From the NCBI RefSeq assembly GCF_900169305.1, contig NZ_FWDP01000004.1, forward strand, positions 806,001 to 870,000: a stretch of 64,000 nt of DNA. The letters run 5' to 3'. The DNA comes from Marinilactibacillus piezotolerans. Lineage in GTDB: Bacteria; Bacillota; Bacilli; Lactobacillales; Carnobacteriaceae_A. The notes beneath the pieces were generated by a model, which saw only the letters and a program-made list of their open reading frames with translations, had not been told where the DNA came from and searched no databases. Shown here one piece after another: positions 33,137-41,822 of the stretch; the first letter of the stretch is position 1, and every line of letters starts with the position of its first letter. The translations under genes and the position numbers were made by a program.

Positions 33137-33922
33137 TTAATAAGCTTTGACCATGCCGCCGTCTACTAAGATCGTTTGACCGGTTAAATAAGTGTTGGCT
33201 CCTGATACTAGGAATGTTGCGACTTTTGCAAATTCTTCTGGTTCACCGTAACGTCCCAGCGGAATTGTTTTTTCCATTGCTTCGGTAACTTCTTCTTGCG
33301 TTTTGTTTTGTTTTTCAGCTTTTTTTGAATCCAGTTCGACGATACGGTCTGTTTCGATACGTCCAGGTCCGATCGTATTGACTAGAATTCCGTCCGCTGC
33401 CAATTCTTGGCTTAAACTTTTAGATAATCCTGAGATACCCATTCTGAACACATTGGACAATGTCAGTCCGTCAATCGGCTGTTTGACGGATGAAGACGTG
33501 TTATTCAGTATATGACCACCTGTTTTTTTCAAATCAGGCAGCACTTCTCTGATCGTTCGGATAAAGCTGAACAGGGTTAAATCAAATGCCTTTTGCCAAT
33601 CTTCATCATCAAAATCTTCAAAGGTTCCCCCTGGAGGACCTCCAGCATTATTGACGAGTACACTGATCGGACCAAATTCAGAACGAGTATTTTCAACTAG
33701 ATTTTTGATATTTTCTGCATCTGTAATATCTGCCACTGTATAGGCAACTTTTCCTACAGCTACTTTTTCAATATCTTTTTTGGCTGCGGCAAGCTTTTCC
33801 TCATTACGGCTGGTCAGCATTACATTAGCCCCTTCTTTAGCCAGCTCTTTGGCGATCGCTTTTCCAAGACCAGAACTGGAAGCCAGTACAAGGGCAACTT
33901 TTCCTGTTAAATTCAAATCCAT
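33137..33922 (-). CDS. SDR family oxidoreductase lacking the YxxxK pair
   Basis: Soluble protein of 261 residues with the short-chain dehydrogenase fold: LASSSGLGKAIA (cofactor loop), NNAGGPPGG, NNTSSS and a C-terminal TGQTILVDGGM. In ordinary SDRs the catalytic Tyr and Lys form YxxxK; here the aligned stretch is SNVFRMGISGL with no Tyr/Lys pair, as in an SDR subgroup annotated as 3-oxoacyl-ACP reductase-like. The substrate is unknown and catalysis may be altered. ATG follows AAAGGAGG. It follows the glycine cleavage genes' orientation but has its own terminator. Confidence 0.88.
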   Translation of the reverse strand: MDLNLTGKVALVLASSSGLGKAIAKELAKEGANVMLTSRNEEKLAAAKKDIEKVAVGKVAYTVADITDAENIKNLVENTRSEFGPISVLVNNAGGPPGGTFEDFDDEDWQKAFDLTLFSFIRTIREVLPDLKKTGGHILNNTSSSVKQPIDGLTLSNVFRMGISGLSKSLSQELAADGILVNTIGPGRIETDRIVELDSKKAEKQNKTQEEVTEAMEKTIPLGRYGEPEEFAKVATFLVSGANTYLTGQTILVDGGMVKAY

Positions 33923-33975
33923 TTAGTGATCCTCCTTTATCTTGATAAACAGTTATTTTCATTATAAATAAAATC

Positions 33976-35433
33976 TTATCTTTGGTAAATGACTTTGGGT
34001 TTTCTCGCAGCAGTAACTTCGTCTAATCTGCGGACGGCTTTTGATATGGGTGCTTCATGCAAGACTTCTGGCTGTTCTTCTACTTCTTTTGCAATGGTGA
34101 TCATTGCATCCGCAAATTCATCCAGCATTTCTTTAGATTCCGTTTCTGTCGGTTCGATCATTAGACATTCTTCAACAATCAGCGGGAAGTAAACGGTCGG
34201 CGCATAAAAGCCATAGTCAAGCAGTCGTTTTGCAATGTCGAGCGTCCTTACGCCTTGTTTTTTCTGGCGTAGTCCGCTTAATACAAATTCATGCTTGCAG
34301 TGCTGCTTGTAGGGTGTGTCGTAATAATCTGTCAATCTGGCTTTCAAATAGTTGGCGTGCAGGACAGCATCTTCTGAAACCTGCTGCAATCCTTCTGCAC
34401 CCATTGAACGAATGTATGCATAAGCTCTGACGTTTACCCCAAAGTTTCCAAAGTAGCCTTTAACTCGACCGATTGATAGTGGATAGTCGCTATTCAACAA
34501 GTAGTGATCTCCATCTTTTTCAATTCTAGGCACAGGTAAAAAAGGTGAGAGGAAAGATTTAACGCCAATCGGACCAGAACCTGGGCCGCCTCCACCATGA
34601 GGCGTACTGAATGATTTGTGCAAGTTCAAATGGACCACATCAAATCCCATTTCTCCTGGCGTTGATTTTCCTAATATAGCATTGGCGTTGGCACCATCAT
34701 AGTACAACAAACCGCCTGCTTCATGAACGATTTCTGCGATTTCAACGATGTCTACTTCAAATAATCCCAAGGTGTTCGGGTTGGTCAGCATCAATCCAGC
34801 AGTATCTGGTCCAAGCGCAGCCTTCAAAGCTTCAACTCCGACCGTGCCGTTTTCGTTAGATTTGATCTCAACGACATCATACCCTGCTACGGCCGCACTG
34901 GCAGGATTGGTTCCATGCGCAGAGTCAGGTACTAAGATTGTTTTGCGTGTTTGCCCGTCGCCATTCTGCTCATGATAGGCTTTAAATACAAGTAGTCCAG
35001 CCCACTCGCCTTGTGCCCCCGCTGCTGGCTGTAATGAAATCTCATCCATTCCTGTAACTTGTTTCAAATCTTCTTGGAGTCCATACATCAGCTGCAATGC
35101 GCCTTGTGTGGTCTCAGGATTTTGCAAAGGATGGATATTGGCAAAGCCATCTAATCTGGCAATATCTTCATTGACCTTTGGATTGTATTTCATTGTACAA
35201 GATCCTAATGGATAGAAGCCGGTTTCGATACCAAAATTATTGTTGGCAAGGGCAGTGTAATGGCGCATCAGCTGCAGTTCAGAAACTTCCGGCAGTTCTG
35301 CTGCTGCTTTACGCGATAAATGCTCCGGCAGTTCTGCTGAAAGGTCATACATTTCAACATCATTTTCCGGTAAACTGTATGCTTGTCTCCCTGTTTTTGA
35401 CTGTTCAAATATCAGTTTTGTTTCCTTCATCAT
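33976..35433 (-). CDS. gcvPB: Glycine dehydrogenase (decarboxylating) subunit 2
   Basis: Subunit 2 of the split P-protein, 485 residues, which with GcvPA decarboxylates glycine using pyridoxal phosphate and hands the aminomethyl group to GcvH. The PLP lysine is in [18 protein letters not shown] (about K273). The start (tandem ATG at 35433 and 35430) overlaps the gcvPA stop by four bases, typical of translational coupling of subunits, and follows GGAGGTGG. Confidence 0.96.
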   Translation of the reverse strand: MMKETKLIFEQSKTGRQAYSLPENDVEMYDLSAELPEHLSRKAAAELPEVSELQLMRHYTALANNNFGIETGFYPLGSCTMKYNPKVNEDIARLDGFANIHPLQNPETTQGALQLMYGLQEDLKQVTGMDEISLQPAAGAQGEWAGLLVFKAYHEQNGDGQTRKTILVPDSAHGTNPASAAVAGYDVVEIKSNENGTVGVEALKAALGPDTAGLMLTNPNTLGLFEVDIVEIAEIVHEAGGLLYYDGANANAILGKSTPGEMGFDVVHLNLHKSFSTPHGGGGPGSGPIGVKSFLSPFLPVPRIEKDGDHYLLNSDYPLSIGRVKGYFGNFGVNVRAYAYIRSMGAEGLQQVSEDAVLHANYLKARLTDYYDTPYKQHCKHEFVLSGLRQKKQGVRTLDIAKRLLDYGFYAPTVYFPLIVEECLMIEPTETESKEMLDEFADAMITIAKEVEEQPEVLHEAPISKAVRRLDEVTAARKPKVIYQR

Positions 35434-36788
35434 CTTTTTGCCACCTCCGCTAATGCCTCAACGAACTGGTCGATCTCTTTTTTCGTTCTTTTTTCTGTTG
35501 CACATAACAAAACAGCATGGTCTACTCCAACTAGTTCAGACACATCATAGCCGCCGATAAAGCCTTTTTCTAGTAATGCTTGATTGACTTCTTCGATCGG
35601 CAGACTCAGTTTCAATATAAATTCATTAAAGTAAGCAGACTGGTTCAACACTTCAAAGCCTTTCTCCTGAAGTTGTTTGGCTAGATAATGAGCTTTGTTG
35701 ATGTTCTGCTGAGCCATTTCTTGAACACCGACTTTGCCTAGAGCAGACATGAATACAGAGCTGGCCAATGCATTTAATGCCTGGTTTGAACTCATATTGG
35801 ATGTCGCTTTTTCTCGACGGATATGCTGTTCTCTTGTCTGCAAGGTCATTACAAATCCGCGTTTTCCTTCGATATCGACGGTTTCTCCTACGATTCGGCT
35901 GGGAACTTTTCTCATATATTTGCTTTTAACAGTAAAGTAGCCGCAGTGTGGTCCGCCATAAGACATGGAAAGTCCAAGCGGCTGCATATCTCCCACTACA
36001 ATATCGGCACCAAGATTCCCAGGAGCTTCAAGTTTAGCTAAGGCAAGTGGATTCGCCACCACAATCAGCAGTGCCTTCGTTTCTTTCATCCGCTCTTTAA
36101 TGGCTTTCAAGTCTTCGATCGATCCGAAAAAGTTAGGATACTGGATAACAACAGCGGCTGTTTCATCATTTAATTCATTTTCCAGCTGCTTCAAGTCTGT
36201 GACCTCTGTGTCCAGACCAATCGGTGTGACCGAATACTCCATTCCATAAGCATATGTACCAACCACTTCTTTTGCTTGCGGATGAAGTGCAGCTGACATC
36301 AGAATACGGTTCTTTTTAGTCACAGCGGCAGCTAGATTGCACGCTTCGCCTAAGGAAGTAAAGCCATCATATAAACTGGAATTAGAGACATCCATTCCGG
36401 TCAGTTCGCAGATCATCGTCTGAAATTCAAATAAAGCCTGCAGTTCTCCCTGGCTGGCTTCCGGCTGGTAAGGTGTGTAAGCTGTCATAAATTCTGACTT
36501 CAATGTTACATGATTTACAACACTCGGAATAAAATGATCATACGTCCCTGCGCCTAAGAAAAACGGATAATCAGTTGCCGTTTTGTTTTGATCAGCCAAT
36601 TTCTTCATATGCTTGACCAGCTCAAGTTCACTTAAAGAATCTGGCAATTCAATCGCCTTTTGATCCGTTGCTCTTGTAGAGACGGGGATATCTGAAAATA
36701 ATGCCGCCACAGAGTCTACGCCGATTTCAGCCAGCATTTCTTTTCGGTCTTGTTCAGTTGTCGGTAAATTCTGATGTTGATGGGTCAT
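35430..36788 (-). CDS. gcvPA: Glycine dehydrogenase (decarboxylating) subunit 1
   Basis: Subunit 1 of the split glycine decarboxylase, about 452 residues, without the PLP lysine of its partner. [17 protein letters not shown] and [20 protein letters not shown] are family blocks. I chose ATG 36788, which follows AAGGAG(TG) by six bases; the open frame upstream to 36884 covers an intercistronic hairpin and is not coding. Third gene of the gcvT-gcvH-gcvPA-gcvPB operon. Confidence 0.95.
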   Translation of the reverse strand: MTHQHQNLPTTEQDRKEMLAEIGVDSVAALFSDIPVSTRATDQKAIELPDSLSELELVKHMKKLADQNKTATDYPFFLGAGTYDHFIPSVVNHVTLKSEFMTAYTPYQPEASQGELQALFEFQTMICELTGMDVSNSSLYDGFTSLGEACNLAAAVTKKNRILMSAALHPQAKEVVGTYAYGMEYSVTPIGLDTEVTDLKQLENELNDETAAVVIQYPNFFGSIEDLKAIKERMKETKALLIVVANPLALAKLEAPGNLGADIVVGDMQPLGLSMSYGGPHCGYFTVKSKYMRKVPSRIVGETVDIEGKRGFVMTLQTREQHIRREKATSNMSSNQALNALASSVFMSALGKVGVQEMAQQNINKAHYLAKQLQEKGFEVLNQSAYFNEFILKLSLPIEEVNQALLEKGFIGGYDVSELVGVDHAVLLCATEKRTKKEIDQFVEALAEVAKR

Positions 36789-36823
36789 CCCTAACACTCC
36801 TTGTTTAGTTGAATAGGTTCCAA

Positions 36824-36861
36824 TACAAAAAGAGACTTCTCCGCTAAGTGAGAAATCCCTT
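36824..36861 (-). promoter_or_regulatory. Terminator-like hairpin between gcvH and gcvPA
   Basis: Minus-strand AAAAGGGATTTCTC and GAGAAGTCTCTTTTT pair with two mismatches and end in T5. Placed inside the operon, it should reduce expression of gcvPA-gcvPB relative to gcvT-gcvH, or mark a regulated read-through point. Confidence 0.6.
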
Positions 36862-36902
36862 TTAGACTCTCCAGTGTCATACATTTTAACTTCTAATCAG
36901 GC

Positions 36903-37289
36903 TTATAACCCGCTCACGTAGGTATCGTAGGCATCCGCATCCATCCACTCTGAAGTATCCAGTGCTTCAGTCGTCTGAACTTCAACAATCCAGCCTTCCC
37001 CAAATGGCGACTCATTCAATTTTTCTGGTTCATCTTCCAAAGCATCATTCACTTTTGCGATTTTCCCAGTCACCGGTCCATAAATCTCAGAAGAAGACTT
37101 CACCGATTCTACTGTCGCAAATTCATCTTCTTTTTCCATCTCATCATTCAAAGCCGGCAAATCAACGAAAACTACATCGCCCAGTTGCTCAACGGCATAA
37201 TCTGAAATACCGATTCTGACATAATCCTCATTCACTATTTCAATCCACTCGTGTTCCTTTGTAAAATACAACGTTTCTTTTTCTGCCAT
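36903..37289 (-). CDS. gcvH: Glycine cleavage system H protein
   Basis: Lipoyl carrier protein of 128 residues that shuttles the aminomethyl group between P, T and L proteins. The lipoylated Lys is K64 in ATVESVKSSSEIYGP, with the usual KEHEWIEI start. It lies 18 bp after gcvT. Lipoylation must come from ligase or octanoyltransferase genes outside the window; in Firmicutes GcvH also acts as a lipoyl relay. Confidence 0.96.
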   Translation of the reverse strand: MAEKETLYFTKEHEWIEIVNEDYVRIGISDYAVEQLGDVVFVDLPALNDEMEKEDEFATVESVKSSSEIYGPVTGKIAKVNDALEDEPEKLNESPFGEGWIVEVQTTEALDTSEWMDADAYDTYVSGL

Positions 37290-37307
37290 CTTGATCGCCC
37301 GCTTTCA

Positions 37308-38432
37308 TTATTGTTTAATTATTTTCAACCAATCTTTTTTCGTGATTCGTGCTTCAATTCTTTTCTTTCTCACTTGAATCCAGACAGATTCACCCAGCTC
37401 AGCTGCCTCTTTTTCCACCAGCATCATCCCGATACTTTTATCTAGCGAAGGAGATTTTGTTCCCGACGTCACCACGCCGATCTCTTCGCCATACGCATCT
37501 AACACCGGATATCCCGAGCGCGCAATCCCCTTATCCACACACTCAAATCCACGAGAAACCCGCTTCAACCCTTCCGACTTCTGCTGTTTCAAAGCCGCTT
37601 GTCCGACAAATGATTCAGACTTGTCCACTTTGACCGCAAAGCCAACCCCGCCTTCAAGCGGTGAAATGTCTTCGGTCAATTCTTGTCCATATAGAGCCAT
37701 CCCGGCTTCCATACGCAACGTATCTCTGGCACCTAAGCCGCATTCTATCAAATCAGCTGATGACCCTGCATCCAGCAGTGCTTCCCAAAGTTGGCGTGTC
37801 TGCTTCCAAGGGACATAGAGTTCAAATCCATCTTCCCCTGTATAACCGGTTCGAGCAATCAATATTCCTTCTATACTCGCTGCAGTTTCATCCGGAAGAA
37901 AATGATAAGATTTTAAGTCTGGCAATCTTGCATCAGTTATTCTTTGCAGGATTTCTGCTGCTTTCGGCCCTTGCAGAGCAATCAGCCCATAGTCACTGGA
38001 CACATTTTGCAGCTGAATTTCATCTGTCTGGTGCTCTTTCATCCATTTCCAGATTTTGTCTGTATTCCCTGCATTCGGTGTCACTAAGAAATGCTGATCT
38101 GAATATTTGAAAAGAATCAGATCATCCAGTGTACCGCCCGCTTCATTCGTCATCGTATTATATTGCGCCTGACCTGTCCTCATTAAAGACACATCATTTG
38201 TCACTAAACTGTTCAGCCACTCGGCAGCTTTCTCCCCTGATACATCAATCTCCCCCATATGAGAGACATCGAACAGGCCGGCTTTTTGTCTGACAGCCTG
38301 ATGTTCTTCACCGATTTTTGAAAATTGTACCGGCAATGCCCACCCGCCAAAATCAACCAGCTTTACTTCCTTTTCTAAATAATACTCATACAGCGGCGTC
38401 CGCTTGAGCGTTTCTGTTAATGATCCAGACAT
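37308..38432 (-). CDS. gcvT: Glycine cleavage system aminomethyltransferase (T protein)
   Basis: T protein of 374 residues, tetrahydrofolate-dependent aminomethyltransferase releasing ammonia and forming 5,10-methylene-THF. Family blocks: VDFGGWALPVQF, FDVSHMGEI (with the catalytic-region Asp), ALQGPKA, RTGYTGEDGFELY and GLGARDTLRMEAGM. First gene of the operon; ATG follows GAGGGAG. No glycine riboswitch is visible upstream, unlike in many Firmicutes; a 17-bp palindrome at 38572 may be the control site. Confidence 0.96.
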   Translation of the reverse strand: MSGSLTETLKRTPLYEYYLEKEVKLVDFGGWALPVQFSKIGEEHQAVRQKAGLFDVSHMGEIDVSGEKAAEWLNSLVTNDVSLMRTGQAQYNTMTNEAGGTLDDLILFKYSDQHFLVTPNAGNTDKIWKWMKEHQTDEIQLQNVSSDYGLIALQGPKAAEILQRITDARLPDLKSYHFLPDETAASIEGILIARTGYTGEDGFELYVPWKQTRQLWEALLDAGSSADLIECGLGARDTLRMEAGMALYGQELTEDISPLEGGVGFAVKVDKSESFVGQAALKQQKSEGLKRVSRGFECVDKGIARSGYPVLDAYGEEIGVVTSGTKSPSLDKSIGMMLVEKEAAELGESVWIQVRKKRIEARITKKDWLKIIKQ

Positions 38433-38466
38433 CTAACTCCCTCACAATCTGCTTTCATCCCTGCCT

Positions 38467-38588
38467 GTCACAAGATTTTGGTTATCTTACCGTGACTGAA
38501 GAGCTGGTAGAAGCATCGTATTCCTTGTTATGTATTCCTATTTCTTTGCTTAATTGTTGTTTGAAACTAGCAACTCATTGAATGAGTT
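38467..38588 (-). promoter_or_regulatory. gcv operon leader with hairpin and palindrome
   Basis: A perfect 17-bp palindrome AACTCATTGAATGAGTT (38572-38588) sits just downstream of a candidate -10 box (TAGAAT on the minus strand, near 38593). A hairpin GTCAC..AAGAT/ATCTT..GTGAC follows at 38467-38495. The ordered glycine-aptamer motifs are not seen. The stretch 38496-38571 shows nothing more. Confidence 0.5.
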
Positions 38589-38662
38589 CATTCTATCAGA
38601 TTCTTATTCGTACTGAAATAGAAAATCGATTAATTTTTGATAGATAATCCGCTTTCTTTTAA

Positions 38663-38710
38663 TAATATTCGAATAAAAAAAATATAAATAATGATATTAT
38701 TCGTATATTA
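38663..38710. promoter_or_regulatory. Inverted repeat upstream of the alcohol dehydrogenase gene
   Basis: TAATATTCGAATAA (38663-38676) and TTATTCGTATATTA (38697-38710) form 14-bp inverted arms with one mismatch, 20 bp apart. The first arm itself contains the 10-bp palindrome TATTCGAATA. This looks like a paired operator for a dimeric regulator of the gene starting at 38840. Confidence 0.5.
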
Positions 38711-38839
38711 TAAGGTGTAACCCGCTTTCAACTTTATTTTCTTTAAAATCTGATCGTTTTTTGTCGATTTGCTTTCATATTTTTACAATCGCATTTTGTG
38801 ATACAATGGACTTACTTAATAAAAAAGGAGCGCTATATT

Positions 38840-40036
38840 ATGCAGCAGGAAGTCGCAAATTTTATTTTTCATAATCCTACAAAAATTGTTTTTGGAAAAG
38901 ACCAGATTCCATCTCTTTCAACATTGATCCCTAAAGATAAAAAGGTTTTGATTACTTATGGTGGCGGAAGTGTCAAACGCTTTGGAACATTGGATCGTGT
39001 TCGTGAAGCATTAGCAGACTATGAGATTGGTGAGTTTGGCGGAATTGAAGCAAACCCGACTTACGAAACTTGTATGCGAGCTGTTGAGCTGATTCAAAAA
39101 GAAGGTTACGACTATATACTAGCAGTCGGCGGCGGATCAGTCATTGACGGATCTAAATTTATTGCGGCTGCAGCTGAATTTGACGGTGACCCTGTCAATA
39201 TTTTCGCTAAAGGCGTTGGAACCGGTGAAGAAGTGAAGTCCGCTCTGCCTCTTGGTACGATTCTGACATTGCCGGCAACGGGATCAGAAATGAACGGAAC
39301 AGCTGTCGTTACTTTCAAAGAAAAAGAAGCAAAAGTCAGCTTCAACAGTATCAAAGTTTATCCGGCATTCTCCATTTTAGAGCCTGAATTAACGTATACT
39401 CTGCCGAAAAGACAGTTGGCGAACGGCGTAACCGACTCATTTGTGCATATTTTAGAACAATACTTAACCTATCCAGTCGGTGGTGCACGTGTTCAAGATG
39501 GTTTCTCAGAAAGTCTGTTGCGGACACTGATCGAAATCGGTCCAGAAGTTATTGATGAAGAAAAACAAGATTACGCTATACGTGCTGACTTTATGTGGAC
39601 AGCTACGATCGCTTTGAACCGCCTGCTTTCTACCGGAGTTCCAGGAGACTGGTCAACCCATGCACTAGGTCATGAGATCACAGTGCTGAATCACACCGAT
39701 CACGCCCGTACGCTCTCAGCGATTCTGCCTGCTGTCTTATCGGTTCGTAAAGAAGCGAAATTTGACAAACTTGTTCAATATGCTGAAAATGTCTGGAATA
39801 TCCAAGAAGGTTCTGATGAAGTAAAAGCGGACGCAGCCATACTGAAAACAGCTGCTTTCTTGAAATCTATCGATATGCCTGTGTCTTTAACTGAAATCGA
39901 TGTAAAGCAAGAAGATATCGATTATTTAGTCAAACAGCTTGAAGCTCACGGCAATACAGCAATCTCTGAACGCGGCGATCAGACATTAGCAGTTTCAAGA
40001 GACATTTATGAAAAAGCATTATCACTAGAAATTTAA
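38840..40036 (+). CDS. Iron-containing alcohol dehydrogenase (YqhD/BdhA type)
   Basis: NAD(P)-dependent alcohol dehydrogenase of 398 residues, group III. GGGSVIDGSKFIA is the cofactor motif; metal ligands are seen as Asp and His in NGVTDSFVHILEQY and two His in HALGHEITVLNHTDHARTL. Relatives reduce aldehydes (butanal, methylglyoxal and others) with NADPH. I chose ATG 38840, preceded by AAAGGAG at ten bases, over an upstream start at 38798 that lacks a binding site. A long inverted repeat upstream suggests dedicated regulation. A lipoprotein gene follows 35 bp downstream. Confidence 0.93.
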   Translation: MQQEVANFIFHNPTKIVFGKDQIPSLSTLIPKDKKVLITYGGGSVKRFGTLDRVREALADYEIGEFGGIEANPTYETCMRAVELIQKEGYDYILAVGGGSVIDGSKFIAAAAEFDGDPVNIFAKGVGTGEEVKSALPLGTILTLPATGSEMNGTAVVTFKEKEAKVSFNSIKVYPAFSILEPELTYTLPKRQLANGVTDSFVHILEQYLTYPVGGARVQDGFSESLLRTLIEIGPEVIDEEKQDYAIRADFMWTATIALNRLLSTGVPGDWSTHALGHEITVLNHTDHARTLSAILPAVLSVRKEAKFDKLVQYAENVWNIQEGSDEVKADAAILKTAAFLKSIDMPVSLTEIDVKQEDIDYLVKQLEAHGNTAISERGDQTLAVSRDIYEKALSLEI

Positions 40037-40071
40037 TCACACCAACTATACAGATTCCTAGGAGGAAAAAA

Positions 40072-41205
40072 ATGTCCTATCAATCGATGTTCAAAAAAAT
40101 GGCTTTCCTATCCTTATCTGGTCTTGTGCTGGCTGCTTGCTCAGATGAAGCTCAGCCGACAACAGAAGATACTACCGAACAGACAGATTCGGCTGCCGGA
40201 ACAGATACTGATACCAATACAGACAGCTCAACAGATGAAGAAACTACGGAAAACCTTTCGCAAAATATGCTTGACTGGATTCCCATGAACGAAAATACGC
40301 GCTACGTCTACGAAGGTGAAGGCGCGGAAAGTGCTGCTTACACGGTCTATCCGCAGTTCACACACAGCGATACTCTGCAAGTCGTCCAGTCTGGGACTGG
40401 TACTGATTCAGTGAAAGTTTACGAATACGCAGAAAATGAGGTCCGCGAAGTCTTTTTAAGAGGCGAAACTTACTTCCGCGATGATGTGGTGGATACTGGA
40501 TTGACCAGCGAACAGGATCAATACGAAGTTCTTCTTCAGGCACCTATCGAAGTCGGACACAGCTGGGAGAGCCCATCTGGTTCAATTTCTGAGATCACTG
40601 ACTCAAATGTTTCCATTGAGACACCTGCCGGAACCTATGATGCTCTGGAAATTACGCGCACACTGAATGACACAACGACCCTGTTATATTACGCACCGGC
40701 AGTTGGTATGATCCAAAGTATTTATGAACCAGATGGTGATATGACGGTAACTTCTACATTGAGCCAGCTGGAAGATGAAGTACCGGAAGAAATACCGTTG
40801 ACGGTATATGAATTGAATGAAATGGCTACTGCTCTAAATACTGTTGAAACAACGTTGGAGCTGTACACCAACGATCCGGCTCGGTTAGCGTTGACCGAAA
40901 TCTTAAATGGCAGCACAGATGTAATGTCCGTTCCTTCTCTAACAGAAAATGTTGAACTCAACTATTTGTATATGGGAAATGATGGAATCGTGCATGCTGA
41001 CTTCTCTGAAGAACTGATTACAGAAATGAATGCAGGTTCAGGGATAGAAGCACTCCTGCTGCAAAGTATCGTGAATACAATCGGCGGTTATTATCAGACC
41101 GATGAAGTATTGGTGACTGTTGAAACAGAACCGTATGAATCAGGACATATTGCTATGGATGAAGGTCAAACGATGCAAGTAGATCTTTCTTCTGTAGAAG
41201 AATAA
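40072..41205 (+). CDS. Lipoprotein with C-terminal GerMN-like domain
   Basis: Secreted lipoprotein of 377 residues. The signal peptide ends in the lipobox LVLAAC, followed by a Thr/Asp/Glu-rich linker of about 45 residues. The middle part is a beta-rich domain (residues about 70-220), and the C-terminal part (LTEILNGSTDVMSVPS, LYMGNDGIVHADFSEEL, LLLQSIVNTIGGYY) resembles the GerMN domain found in spore germination and cell-surface proteins; here, in an apparent non-sporeformer, its role is unknown. ATG follows AGGAGG. Possibly cotranscribed with the alcohol dehydrogenase gene. Confidence 0.8.
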   Translation: MSYQSMFKKMAFLSLSGLVLAACSDEAQPTTEDTTEQTDSAAGTDTDTNTDSSTDEETTENLSQNMLDWIPMNENTRYVYEGEGAESAAYTVYPQFTHSDTLQVVQSGTGTDSVKVYEYAENEVREVFLRGETYFRDDVVDTGLTSEQDQYEVLLQAPIEVGHSWESPSGSISEITDSNVSIETPAGTYDALEITRTLNDTTTLLYYAPAVGMIQSIYEPDGDMTVTSTLSQLEDEVPEEIPLTVYELNEMATALNTVETTLELYTNDPARLALTEILNGSTDVMSVPSLTENVELNYLYMGNDGIVHADFSEELITEMNAGSGIEALLLQSIVNTIGGYYQTDEVLVTVETEPYESGHIAMDEGQTMQVDLSSVEE

Positions 41206-41214
41206 GCGTTATCT

Positions 41215-41263
41215 AAAAAGAGCAAGCGACTTAGTTTGAATCACTAAGCCGCTCGCTTTTTTC
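41215..41263. terminator. Bidirectional terminator overlapping a small gene end
   Basis: AGCAAGCGACTTAGT pairs with ACTAAGCCGCTCGCT, with T-runs on both strands. The stop codon and last codons of the minus-strand small membrane protein gene lie inside the stem. Confidence 0.8.
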
Positions 41264-41599
41264 ATTTGTTGTTGAAAAGAATCTGTAAAAGAAGTATGTA
41301 TTCATTAGTTCTAAAAATGAATACATGGCAATAACCACAAAAATATTGCTTTCATTGTAGGTGGCTAAAACGGAAACCAGGACAATCAGCACAACCGAAA
41401 TTTGAGTTTTATAAGGATGACTGTAGACGGTCCGGTCAACTTCTGCAAACCAGCGGCTGATCCCTTTTCTTAAAAGGACTACAATGATAAAAATCCCAAT
41501 ATACACAGGCCAATTCTGATCCGTTCTTTCAGCGCCATATAAAAGCATAAAACCTATAGCTAAAACGATGATATCCCCCAATAGCATCTTTTTAAACAT
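41231..41599 (-). CDS. Small hypothetical membrane protein
   Basis: Protein of 122 residues with about four hydrophobic helices (residues 7-22, 32-46, 68-82 and 86-106) and a polar C-terminal tail. I recognise no family. ATG follows GGGGGAG. Its 3' end is encoded within the bidirectional terminator, which suits a single-gene unit. Confidence 0.75.
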   Translation of the reverse strand: MFKKMLLGDIIVLAIGFMLLYGAERTDQNWPVYIGIFIIVVLLRKGISRWFAEVDRTVYSHPYKTQISVVLIVLVSVLATYNESNIFVVIAMYSFLELMNTYFFYRFFSTTNEKSERLSDSN

Positions 41600-41772
41600 G
41601 TTCTCCCCCCATTTTGCATGATTTCTTAATAGTGTATCACAACATTCGTTCAGTTCGATCAGTTATTTTGATTCTTTTAATCGTTCTTTTTTATAGAAAA
41701 ATAAACTGAACCGATAATGGCTTTTCTATACATCTTTCTATTCCTTTCGTTGAAATAATGAATTTATATGTA

Positions 41773-41812
41773 AATAACGCTCTGTATGCATCGTAACATA
41801 CAGAGCGTTATA
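41773..41812 (-). terminator. Hairpin after pepV
   Basis: A perfect 15-bp stem (ATAACGCTCTGTATG and complement) with an 8-base loop, directly after the pepV stop. It lacks a clear T-run, so termination may rely on stem strength. Confidence 0.65.
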
Positions 41813-41822
41813 ATTGTAAAGA

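Noticed and set aside
36789-36884. N-terminal extension of GcvPA
   Set aside because: It covers a terminator-like hairpin and is absent from the family; ATG 36788 has a good ribosome binding site.
38433-38600. Glycine riboswitch upstream of gcvT
   Set aside because: The ordered aptamer motifs are not seen in the leader; only a simple hairpin and a palindrome are present.
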